DNA from: JANRKH01 sp033763595
Lineage (GTDB): Bacteria; Pseudomonadota; Alphaproteobacteria; Rickettsiales; Rickettsiaceae
NCBI GenBank assembly: GCA_033763595.1
Contig: JANRKH010000026.1
Coordinates: forward strand, 1-5,582
DNA length: 5,582 nucleotides
Direction of reading: 5' to 3'
The notes beneath the pieces are model-generated. The model did no database searches and was not told the DNA's origin. It worked only from the letters and a program-made list of their open reading frames with translations. The position numbers were made by a program, and so were the translations under genes. Below are positions 1 through 5,453 of the stretch, in pieces; position 1 is the first letter of the stretch, and every line of letters begins with the position of its first letter.

Positions 1-1
1 T

Positions 2-1120
2 TGCTTAAAAGGGATTGCAAACTTCCCTAATGAATTTTATTTTCATAAATATATAATAAATTTTTGGCTATTAATAGAAAATTATAATGAAGCTATAGAA
101 TCAGCTCAAGAAGCCAAGGGTAAGAATTTCACTACCGATCCTGAATTTGCTAACTTAGATTTTTTTGACTATCAGATAGCGCTTGCTTATGATAAAAAAA
201 ATGATTTAGATGGGGCTCTTGGTATTCTACAAAATATTTCTTCAACCTCATCTCTGCGTCTAAAAGAATTAGTATATTCCATGATGAGTAAATTATATTT
301 TAAGCAAAAAAAATTTGATAACGCTTTAAATATTTGCGAGCAAAAAATTCACCTATTTTCTGAAGATGTGGATATAGAAATGAGAAAAACTGCGGTACTT
401 TGTAATATTTTTCTAACAAATTATAATAAAGCACAAGATGAATATGAATATTTATTGCTCCAATGCCCCAAAAAGGTTATAGAACCATTTTCTTCCTGTG
501 TGAAAAGCGCAATTATACATACGCTCCAGAACAGTTGTCCATCTAATAGCAATTATGATCAGCTATCTAGCAGACTAGAGCAACATTACACAAAATGTCA
601 TGATTATGAAATTTTTCCGGCTATACTAAGTATAAAAAATAATTTAGCATGTAGTGAATTTCAAGAAGAAAATAGTATATTCCAGACGCATTGGGAAGTC
701 ATAGAGTCTAAATTGGTCGGGCTTTATAACATACAACACTTGCAAACAGCAGAACAATTTAAAGCATTATTATGCAATATATTGCTCAACCAGAAAATCA
801 ATCGAGATTCTACAAACAAAGGACCATACTCTGATATTGTTTTAAAGTTTATTTGTAGCGATACCCATCTGATAAAATGTACTGCAACTCCTGGCAGTCA
901 ATTTAAGTCTATTATAAGGGCTCTGTACAATAATATAAATAATGAATTAATTGAGCAAAACCACAATCTATTATCTTTTAAACAATATTTAGAAGGACGT
1001 TTTACTTTTTTACACCAAAGACAATTAGATGATGCTGAGCAAGGCTTAAGTGAGAGTAAATTACCCGAAGATGTGAATTTATGTGGTCACCAAGCAGAAG
1101 AACATAGTTTTGAATGTTGA
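2..1120 (+). CDS. TPR-repeat-containing protein, 5'-truncated by window edge
   Basis: The reading frame is open from the first complete codon at position 2 to the TGA at 1118-1120, giving 372 visible residues; the true start lies before the window. The ATG pair near 281 is internal, because the frame and its repeat pattern continue upstream. The N-terminal half shows helix pairs with TPR character (aromatic/small/aromatic spacing followed by an A-containing second helix), at about residues 20-40 (NYNEAIESAQ), 55-80 (ALAYDKKNDLDGALGIL), 90-115 (LYFKQKKFDNALNIC) and 128-155 (NYNKAQDEYEYLLL). From about 155 onward the protein looks helical but without clear TPRs, and it is Cys-containing. No signal peptide or membrane segment is visible in the part seen. 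TPRs are protein-interaction scaffolds, so the partner and pathway cannot be named. The gene converges on der; before the IS insertion their stops were 63 nt apart. Coding is certain, the TPR assignment likely, the function unknown. Confidence 0.85.
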   Translation, partial: CLKGIANFPNEFYFHKYIINFWLLIENYNEAIESAQEAKGKNFTTDPEFANLDFFDYQIALAYDKKNDLDGALGILQNISSTSSLRLKELVYSMMSKLYFKQKKFDNALNICEQKIHLFSEDVDIEMRKTAVLCNIFLTNYNKAQDEYEYLLLQCPKKVIEPFSSCVKSAIIHTLQNSCPSNSNYDQLSSRLEQHYTKCHDYEIFPAILSIKNNLACSEFQEENSIFQTHWEVIESKLVGLYNIQHLQTAEQFKALLCNILLNQKINRDSTNKGPYSDIVLKFICSDTHLIKCTATPGSQFKSIIRALYNNINNELIEQNHNLLSFKQYLEGRFTFLHQRQLDDAEQGLSESKLPEDVNLCGHQAEEHSFEC

Positions 1121-1156
1121 ATTTTGTTGTTGTGCTTCAAATCTATTTTTGCGACT

Positions 1157-1172
1157 CATTTCTTGCGAAATG
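1157..1172. terminator. Hairpin at the TPR/der convergent junction (weak terminator candidate)
   Basis: CATTTC-TTGC-GAAATG is a perfect 6-bp inverted repeat with a 4-nt loop; read on the - strand (der direction) the loop is GCAA, a GNRA tetraloop. It lies 11 nt beyond the der stop copy and 36 nt beyond the TPR gene stop, where a bidirectional terminator would be expected. There is no adjacent U-tract on either strand; a T-run occurs on the + strand only at 1186-1192. Termination is therefore an inference. The right repeat copy (3054-3067) keeps only 5 bp of the stem, because the outer C at 1157 is outside the duplication. Confidence 0.3.
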
Positions 1173-1257
1173 TTATAATATAGTTATTTTTTCTTAGAAT
1201 ATGGGTTTTCTGATTTAGATAATTGTATTCTAATAGGCACTCCCCAGAGTCCAAATT
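1158..1257. repeat. Left copy of 100-bp direct repeat (IS target duplication)
   Basis: Base-by-base comparison shows this stretch is identical to 3054-3153 with no mismatch. It abuts the left terminal inverted repeat of the insertion sequence, and the partner copy abuts the right one, so the pair is a target-site duplication. One base is ambiguous: C1258 equals C3154, so the repeat could be scored as 101 bp with the element one base shorter. The symmetric CCC/GGG element ends favour 100 bp. It contains the last 24 der codons (74 of 75 nt), the stop and 26 nt of downstream sequence including most of the hairpin. Confidence 0.95.
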
Positions 1258-1258
1258 C
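1184..1258 (-). pseudogene. Duplicated 3' fragment of der (last 24 codons plus stop)
   Basis: On the - strand this fragment encodes EFGLWGVPIRIQ followed by LSKSENPYSKKK and a TAA at 1184-1186, identical to the end of the intact Der protein. It has no start codon and is not in frame with the transposase that ends upstream at 1315, so it is not expected to be translated. It exists because the IS entered the der coding region and duplicated 100 bp of target. It is probably the der 3' end that sat next to the TPR gene before insertion. Confidence 0.92.
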
Positions 1259-1271
1259 CCGACTTTGACAG
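1258..1271 (+). repeat. Left terminal inverted repeat of the IS
   Basis: CCCGACTTTGACAG matches the complement of 3040-3053 over all 14 bases; the sequences diverge immediately inward. It lies at the 3' side of the transposase gene, 43 nt beyond its stop, and directly follows the left 100-bp direct repeat. Confidence 0.93.
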
Positions 1272-1314
1272 CTAAAAATGCGCAAATGCCCGATTCATAT
1301 AGCGCTCTAGGTTT

Positions 1315-2901
1315 TCAAGATTGAGATGAGTTCACTACTTTATTTGCTGGTTTGGTTATTTTGAGGTATTTTAGTATATTTTCCTGCTCTTGCGATAACT
1401 CGCTATGACATAAGAGTTCTGTTTGGTCTATTTTGAGTCTTGATGCCTGCATGTTATATATAGCATCTCTTATTCTATTTTGTGTTAAGTTTGTGCCTAA
1501 TTCGAGATCTCTTTCAAATATCAAAGATATGAAGTTAAGTGCTATATGACCTTTGATCCTTTCTTTGCTCCAATGAAACATAGGTCTTGCTTGAAGAAAA
1601 TGCTTCATACTTCTAAAAGAAGCCTCTATCTTCCATAGGCCATGATATGCTTCGATAACTTCATTTACCTTAGCTTTTTTATTGCTAAAACTAATTGCAT
1701 AATATCCATCAAATCTTGCATCATTTGCTGCTTTGTCATATAAAACATTGGTTGCTTTATGTTCTTCTATTTTTAGATATTTTTTAGCGCCGGATTTTCT
1801 TTTATAGCTACCATTCTCAAGCATCATCTCTGCTTTTTCGAGTAGTTTTTCCCTGTCTAGGCGATCTTTTATAGCTCTTTTTGATGAATATAGGCATAAT
1901 AAGCTATTTTCATTATTATCTATAATTTTGTATTTTATAATCTCATCCTCTGTACTATATTCACTATTATAATCTTCATCTTTTAAGATTTCTTTTTGTA
2001 ATTTTGCACTAGTAGATCTTAGTCTAAAAGATATGCAGAAATCAAAACCTGCTTCTCGTATAGTTTCGAGATTGCCTATAGAGCTCATTCCCCTATCAGC
2101 TACAATAGTAACTTTCTTGATGTTATATTGATCTTTTAGTTGATTAATACTGCTTACTAATGTATTACCCTCAAACATATTGCCTGAAAAAATCTCGTAA
2201 CTAAGAGGTCTACCATTTAGATCTACCATCATACTGAGCACTATTTGAACTTCGGAGAATTTACAATCTTTACTATATCCAAAATTCTTAAGTTCATCGG
2301 CTTCTTTGGATTCAAAATATAAAGTAGTTACATCGAATAATACTATTTCTATTTGATTATCTATAAGTTTTTGCGTGGATTTAAAGAGATGATTCTTAAT
2401 AGAATATTCACTACGCGCTAGTTCATCAAGACTTCTATAGAGATTATGTAAACTAATCTCATCACTTCTAGCCCATAATTTATCACGTCTGCTATAAGCT
2501 GCAAGTTTACTTGATGGAGCAACTAAACGATTTGCAATTAAAAATTTCAGATGAGCTGAAAGATCAAATTTAGCTTTTCTGTCCTTCATAAGTAAAGATA
2601 GTTTTGCATCTAATTTGAAGCGCTTAAATAATTTATCCAAAATCAAAGAACTTGCCCAATTATATCTTGATAATTCAGTAATCAAAGATTCTTCCTTTGC
2701 TATAATAATAGATTCTTGCTGGCTTTCCATAGTATCTATGATCCTTAAGCCAATCTTATAGAGCTTTTCTTTTTCCTCTTCATTGCGGAATGATCCAAGA
2801 TTCTTGATAGTCTTTTGTTTAGGCTTTCCTTCTTGATCTCTATAACCTCTAACTATTACAACATAATTCCGAGATTTCCCCTTACTTACTCTTAAAAACA
2901 T
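1315..2901 (-). CDS. IS1634-type DDE transposase
   Basis: This 528-aa enzyme catalyses excision and insertion of the element that carries it. It has an RNase H-like DDE core typical of the IS4/IS1634 group. The first Asp is D190 in LFDVTTLYFES, followed by the family-typical GYSKD (208-212) and GNMFEGNT (240-247) segments. The second Asp is D269 in VADRGM. A long insertion precedes the catalytic E426 in YHGLWKIEASFR. The C-terminal signature keeps Y-(2)-x-(3)-E-(6)-K spacing (Y419, E426, K433), but the usual Arg position is L422. The N-terminal part (about 1-130) is basic and mixed, plausibly for end binding. The ATG at 2899-2901 has only a short AGG (complement of 2907-2909) upstream. The length is in the usual range and no frameshift or stop is seen. 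It ends 57 nt inside the left IS end. Assignment to the group is firm; the exact subgroup needs comparison. Confidence 0.93.
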   Translation of the reverse strand: MFLRVSKGKSRNYVVIVRGYRDQEGKPKQKTIKNLGSFRNEEEKEKLYKIGLRIIDTMESQQESIIIAKEESLITELSRYNWASSLILDKLFKRFKLDAKLSLLMKDRKAKFDLSAHLKFLIANRLVAPSSKLAAYSRRDKLWARSDEISLHNLYRSLDELARSEYSIKNHLFKSTQKLIDNQIEIVLFDVTTLYFESKEADELKNFGYSKDCKFSEVQIVLSMMVDLNGRPLSYEIFSGNMFEGNTLVSSINQLKDQYNIKKVTIVADRGMSSIGNLETIREAGFDFCISFRLRSTSAKLQKEILKDEDYNSEYSTEDEIIKYKIIDNNENSLLCLYSSKRAIKDRLDREKLLEKAEMMLENGSYKRKSGAKKYLKIEEHKATNVLYDKAANDARFDGYYAISFSNKKAKVNEVIEAYHGLWKIEASFRSMKHFLQARPMFHWSKERIKGHIALNFISLIFERDLELGTNLTQNRIRDAIYNMQASRLKIDQTELLCHSELSQEQENILKYLKITKPANKVVNSSQS

Positions 2902-2936
2902 CGCAACCTATAGTACATAACATAATATAAAACTAT

Positions 2937-2942
2937 ATTATA
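2937..2942 (-). promoter_or_regulatory. Candidate -10 box of the transposase promoter
   Basis: On the - strand there is a perfect TATAAT, 35 nt upstream of the transposase ATG and inside the right end of the element. A weak -35 candidate (TTAGTT) lies 16 bp further upstream and matches the consensus poorly. In sequence this AT-rich a TATAAT can occur by chance, so support is moderate. Confidence 0.4.
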
Positions 2943-3039
2943 CCGATAACAATAAATCAACTAATAAATAAGAGTACACAACAAAAAAATAAATAAAACA
3001 TGCGTAACCTACTATTCATAAGGGCTTGGTGAAATTATT

Positions 3040-3053
3040 CTGTCAAAGTCGGG
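3040..3053 (-). repeat. Right terminal inverted repeat of the IS
   Basis: The complement of this stretch reads CCCGACTTTGACAG, identical to the left end at 1258-1271. It is directly followed at 3054 by the right 100-bp direct repeat. It lies on the 5' side of the transposase gene, about 140 nt from the start codon. Confidence 0.93.
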
Positions 3054-3153
3054 ATTTCTTGCGAAATGTTATAATATAGTTATTTTTTCTTAGAATATGG
3101 GTTTTCTGATTTAGATAATTGTATTCTAATAGGCACTCCCCAGAGTCCAAATT
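3054..3153. repeat. Right copy of 100-bp direct repeat (IS target duplication)
   Basis: This is identical to 1158-1257. It includes the functional end of der (the gene's last 24 codons and stop at 3080-3153, less one base) and 26 nt beyond the stop. The IS therefore begins only 26 nt downstream of the intact der stop. The hairpin in this copy (ATTTC-TTGC-GAAAT at 3054-3067) is one base pair shorter than the left-flank version, and its foot abuts the IS end exactly. Confidence 0.95.
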
Positions 3154-4417
3154 CTTTGCGCATAGAATTAGTAAGATATTTTTTGTAAGAATCGGTAATG
3201 GCCTCAGTATTATTTACAAAAAATTTGAAGGTAGGCGGCCTTGCCTTTGTTTGAAGCCCATATTTTATTCTGCTTCTTCTACAATTTTTTGCAAGTGGTA
3301 GAGGATGATGAAGAAGTGCATATTCTAGCCATTTATTGATTTTGGCTGTCGAGATTTTTGTATTCCAAATTTCATAAGTTTTAATACAACTATCTATTAC
3401 TTTTTGAATATTATCTTTATTTATAGCTGAAATATAAACAACCTCTACGCCTGGAAGGTAGGATAGATCTCTAGAGAGTTTATATTCAACCTCTTCCTTA
3501 TATGATTTTTTATTTTGAATATTGTCCCATTTATTTATTGCAACTACTACAGATCTACCTTCTTCAATAACATAATTAAGTAAATTTAAGTCCTGACTTT
3601 CTATACCTAAATTTGCATCTATCATTAATACAATAATATTTGCATATTTTATGGAGCCTAGAGTGCTCGCAACTGAGATTTTTTCAAGCGAGGCGTGGAT
3701 TTGAGATCTTTTTCTCACTCCTGCCGTGTCTATTAATTTAATATTTTTGCCTTTATAGTACCATTCTATATCTATAGCATCTCTTGTAATACCAGCTTCT
3801 GGTCCGGTTAAAAGTCTTTGTTCGTTAATTAATGCATTTATAAATGTAGATTTGCCAGCATTTGGCCTACCTATTACAGCTATTTGCATTTGATCTGTTT
3901 GGAAAGGATCTGATATTTCTACAGAATTTTTTGGCAATTTTTCTTCAAGAGCTTCGCATAGTTCCATCATCCCAAGTCCATGTTCTGCTGATACACATAC
4001 AGGTTCTCCAAAGCCTAATTTAAAAAACTGCTTATCTATTACTATTTTCTTTTCACACTTATTTGCTACTAGAAGAATATTATTATGATTCTTTCTGATT
4101 AATTGCGCGAAAAATTCATCTTGGGGCGTGATTCCAGCTGCTCCGTCTACTATAAGGCAGACCAAATCTGCAGTTGCTATTGCTGCAAAAGTTTGCCCCA
4201 TCATGCGCTCTTCTATTGCGGCTTTTTCTGTTTGCTCAAGTCCTGGAGTATCTATGATAATAAATTCTAAAAAAGAAAGTCTACCGTATGAATATTTCCT
4301 ATCCCTGGTTACGCCCGGTAAGTCGTGGACTATTGCTTTAGAAGAAGAGCTAAGCCTATTGAATAAAGTAGACTTACCCACATTAGGCCTACCAACTAAT
4401 GCTATACTAGGTTTCAT
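3080..4417 (-). CDS. der: Ribosome-associated GTPase Der (EngA)
   Basis: Der is a tandem-GTPase factor needed for assembly of the large (50S) ribosomal subunit; it acts in the cytoplasm on the ribosome. The 445 residues cover the full family layout. GTPase domain 1 has GRPNVGKS (9-16), GVTRD (35-39), DTPG (56-59), NKCE (119-122) and SA (143-144). Domain 2 has GRPNAGKS (183-190), GITRD (209-213), DTAG (230-233), NKWD (295-298) and SA (330-331). A KH-like C-terminal domain spans about 350-438. NKCE instead of NKxD in domain 1 is, as I recall, usual in Alphaproteobacteria, and the overall sequence resembles Rickettsia Der. The ATG start begins MKPSIALVGRPN, as expected for the family; no strong Shine-Dalgarno is seen. 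The gene is divergent from the 4795 gene. An IS entered its last 25 codons, but the 100-bp target duplication left this copy complete. Confidence 0.98.
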   Translation of the reverse strand: MKPSIALVGRPNVGKSTLFNRLSSSSKAIVHDLPGVTRDRKYSYGRLSFLEFIIIDTPGLEQTEKAAIEERMMGQTFAAIATADLVCLIVDGAAGITPQDEFFAQLIRKNHNNILLVANKCEKKIVIDKQFFKLGFGEPVCVSAEHGLGMMELCEALEEKLPKNSVEISDPFQTDQMQIAVIGRPNAGKSTFINALINEQRLLTGPEAGITRDAIDIEWYYKGKNIKLIDTAGVRKRSQIHASLEKISVASTLGSIKYANIIVLMIDANLGIESQDLNLLNYVIEEGRSVVVAINKWDNIQNKKSYKEEVEYKLSRDLSYLPGVEVVYISAINKDNIQKVIDSCIKTYEIWNTKISTAKINKWLEYALLHHPLPLAKNCRRSRIKYGLQTKARPPTFKFFVNNTEAITDSYKKYLTNSMRKEFGLWGVPIRIQLSKSENPYSKKK

Positions 4418-4444
4418 ATAATAATTTTCTTAAATGAATAGACA

Positions 4445-4472
4445 ATTATATATATTTTTTTCTAAATGTCTT
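4445..4472 (-). promoter_or_regulatory. Candidate sigma70-type promoter for der
   Basis: Read on the - strand, AAGACA (complement of 4467-4472; matches four of six bases of TTGACA) is followed by a 16-bp spacer and a perfect TATAAT (complement of 4445-4450). The -10 box ends 27 nt before the der ATG, predicting a short leader. The surrounding sequence is very AT-rich (12 G/C among 83 bases at 4418-4500), so chance matches are possible. Confidence 0.45.
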
Positions 4473-4500
4473 GAAATTTTTTTCTTATAGATTTTCAGTA

Positions 4501-4623
4501 TTTCCGGTTAACTTGGTAGTAATATCTCGACTCTTTGTTTTTTGAGGGAGAGTATCTTATGGCGTGGTTTTTCCATGTGGTTGCAATAGTATAGCAAGAA
4601 TCTAGTTTGATATTGAAACTATC
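4501..4623. other. GC-richer structured island in the der/4795 intergenic region
   Basis: The 377-bp gap 4418-4794 contains no assignable gene. Its flanks are about 14% G+C, but 4501-4600 has 38 G/C bases. The island holds an imperfect hairpin (arms 4522-4533 and 4544-4555, with ATA/TAT, TCTC/GAGA and CTC/GAG pairings), a small stem at about 4563-4576 (CGTGG-TTTTT-CCATG) and a perfect 6-bp stem TAGTTT/AAACTA (4603-4621). On the - strand a frame stays open for 42 codons between stops (4495-4623), without ATG, GTG or TTG. It could be a small RNA, a gene fragment or a dispersed repeat; the sequence alone does not decide. The remainder, 4624-4740, is low-complexity AT sequence with nothing visible. 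Confidence 0.35.
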
Positions 4624-4745
4624 TTATTTAAATATTAATAGAAAATACTAACAATAATCTTTATAAAAAAAACAAATTTATAAAATTAAACGTGTAATTT
4701 ATTCTTATGTATAAAAAAAAATTATATATTTTGTGCATTTAATTA

Positions 4746-4773
4746 TTGTAAGTTTGTATTTTTTGTGTATATT
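4746..4773 (+). promoter_or_regulatory. Candidate promoter for the lysine-free protein gene
   Basis: TTGTAA (4746-4751), a 16-bp spacer and TATATT (4768-4773) match four and five of six consensus positions. Transcription would start near 4780, just before the ribosome binding site. That leaves a leader of about 15 nt and rules out the upstream GTG at 4765 as the start codon. Confidence 0.45.
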
Positions 4774-4783
4774 AGCAAAAAAA

Positions 4784-4786
4784 AGG
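4784..4786 (+). promoter_or_regulatory. Ribosome binding site deciding the 4795 start
   Basis: AAAAGG with the core AGG at 4784-4786 lies 8 nt before the ATG at 4795. This spacing favours the ATG over the in-frame GTG at 4765, which has no purine-rich site upstream and overlaps the promoter candidate. Confidence 0.5.
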
Positions 4787-4794
4787 TAAATTTT

Positions 4795-5403
4795 ATGAAT
4801 GACGACTATACACTAAATCAACTAGCCCAAATTCTTGGGGCGCTTCGTTTTGATGAACTAACAGATGATCAGCGGAATACTTGGAATACTTTAACTAATA
4901 ATAATCTAACAGACGATCAGCGGAATATTTTGGTTAATTCAACCAATTTTGTACAACCTAATCCAACCGTTGCAGAACTAGTCCACGCTTTTCAGACTTT
5001 TCATCTAGGCGATCAGGGGAATATTGGGGATAATTTTTCAACTCCTCCACCTAGGAATCATGACGATATAAGAAATCATGATATTGACAGAGTTAATCAC
5101 ACTCAAGTGCTTACACCAGAGCAAGATGCAATGGTTATTGACGTGGCGTTAACCCCTAATGATGTTAATCCATTATCAGTAGCAATGAATCTTTCAGAAG
5201 AGTTTAATAGAGCATCCAATTTTGATAATGAAGCGCTACAACCAGTAACAAGGAATCTTTTAGGGGCGTTTAATAGAGTATCCGATAATAGAGAAGGCGC
5301 TTATATACCATTTCCTAATTTAGGTAATAATGATGAGCTAGGAGTAGTAGGCATGTTCGATAATTTCGATAATAATGATGCTAATCATTTACCATATCAA
5401 TAA
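4795..5403 (+). CDS. Unrecognised acidic Asn-rich protein without lysine or cysteine, with internal repeats
   Basis: I do not recognise a family for this 202-aa protein. From the ATG at 4795 (MNDDYTLNQL) to TAA 5401-5403 it has no Lys and no Cys. It has about 32 Asn, about 30 Asp+Glu and 10 Arg, so its calculated net charge is strongly negative. Two adjacent 16-aa repeats start at residues 22 and 38 (LTDDQRNTWNT and LTDDQRNILVN). Two 22-aa repeats with VxxNLxxxFNRxS start near residues 128 and 150. A PPPR segment (about 84-87) and NHD repeats sit in a likely disordered middle. No signal peptide or membrane helix is seen. The codons look like ordinary AT-rich coding sequence. It has its own promoter candidate and is followed after 50 nt by a KH-domain gene on the same strand. 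Lack of lysine in a putative intracellular bacterium hints at a protein acting in the host cell, but that is inference only. Confidence 0.85.
   Translation: MNDDYTLNQLAQILGALRFDELTDDQRNTWNTLTNNNLTDDQRNILVNSTNFVQPNPTVAELVHAFQTFHLGDQGNIGDNFSTPPPRNHDDIRNHDIDRVNHTQVLTPEQDAMVIDVALTPNDVNPLSVAMNLSEEFNRASNFDNEALQPVTRNLLGAFNRVSDNREGAYIPFPNLGNNDELGVVGMFDNFDNNDANHLPYQ
4858..4953 (+). repeat. Two tandem 48-bp coding repeats
   Basis: The 22 bases CTAACAGATGATCAGCGGAATA-type core at 4858-4879 recurs at 4906-4927 with a single T/C change (GAT/GAC). The period is 48 bp (16 codons). The first units are near identical at their starts and diverge toward their ends, indicating an in-frame tandem duplication inside the 4795 gene. 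Confidence 0.85.
5177..5283 (+). repeat. Pair of 66-bp-period coding repeats
   Basis: The 41-nt segments 5177-5217 and 5243-5283 align without gaps at about 80% identity, ending in TTTAATAGAGCATCC and TTTAATAGAGTATCC. The 66-bp period corresponds to 22 codons and gives the shared protein pattern VxxNLxxxFNRxS. This repeat differs in period and sequence from the 48-bp repeat earlier in the gene. Confidence 0.8.
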
Positions 5404-5453
5404 TTTTTAGCCTAGCTTTTTTTACTGCGCATAAATTTTTGGCACGTATAAAT

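Larger units (their letters stand above)
1258..3053 (-). mobile_element. Complete insertion sequence, IS1634 type, 1,796 bp
   Basis: The element is bounded by perfect 14-bp terminal inverted repeats (CCCGACTTTGACAG at 1258-1271 and its complement at 3040-3053) and holds one intact transposase gene on the - strand filling most of its length. It is flanked by perfect 100-bp direct repeats of host sequence. IS1634-type elements (split from or grouped near the IS4 family) are known from Mycoplasma for long and variable target duplications, which agrees with what is seen. All parts needed for movement look intact: both ends, the complete ORF and a promoter candidate. The element is probably active or recently active. 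It sits downstream of and co-directional with der. Confidence 0.93.

Noticed and set aside
1174..1185. TATAATATAGTT in the direct repeat (also 3070-3081), which recurs inverted at 2931-2942 in the transposase promoter region; possible outward promoter or regulatory repeat
   Set aside because: It is a 12-base match made almost only of A and T in very AT-rich sequence, with no -35 partner; most likely chance.
3119..3301. Open frame on the + strand opposite the 3' part of der
   Set aside because: It lies entirely antisense to a fully conserved gene, shows no family features and has no ribosome binding site.
4128..4421. 97-codon open frame on the + strand opposite the 5' part of der
   Set aside because: It is an antisense shadow of the Der GTPase domain 1 codons with no independent support.
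4765..4794. In-frame GTG start giving a 10-residue N-terminal extension (MYISKKKVNF) of the 4795 gene
   Set aside because: It has no Shine-Dalgarno and overlaps the promoter candidate. Its lysine-rich composition is unlike the rest of the protein, and the ATG at 4795 has an AGG 8 nt upstream.
5404..5422. AGC-CTA-GCT followed by a T-run as a rho-independent terminator after the 4795 gene
   Set aside because: The stem is only 3 bp, too weak to support a terminator call despite the T-run.
5421..5452. TTTACT and TATAAA as a promoter for khpA
   Set aside because: The 20-bp spacing is too long and the start point would fall at or after the preferred ATG at 5454.
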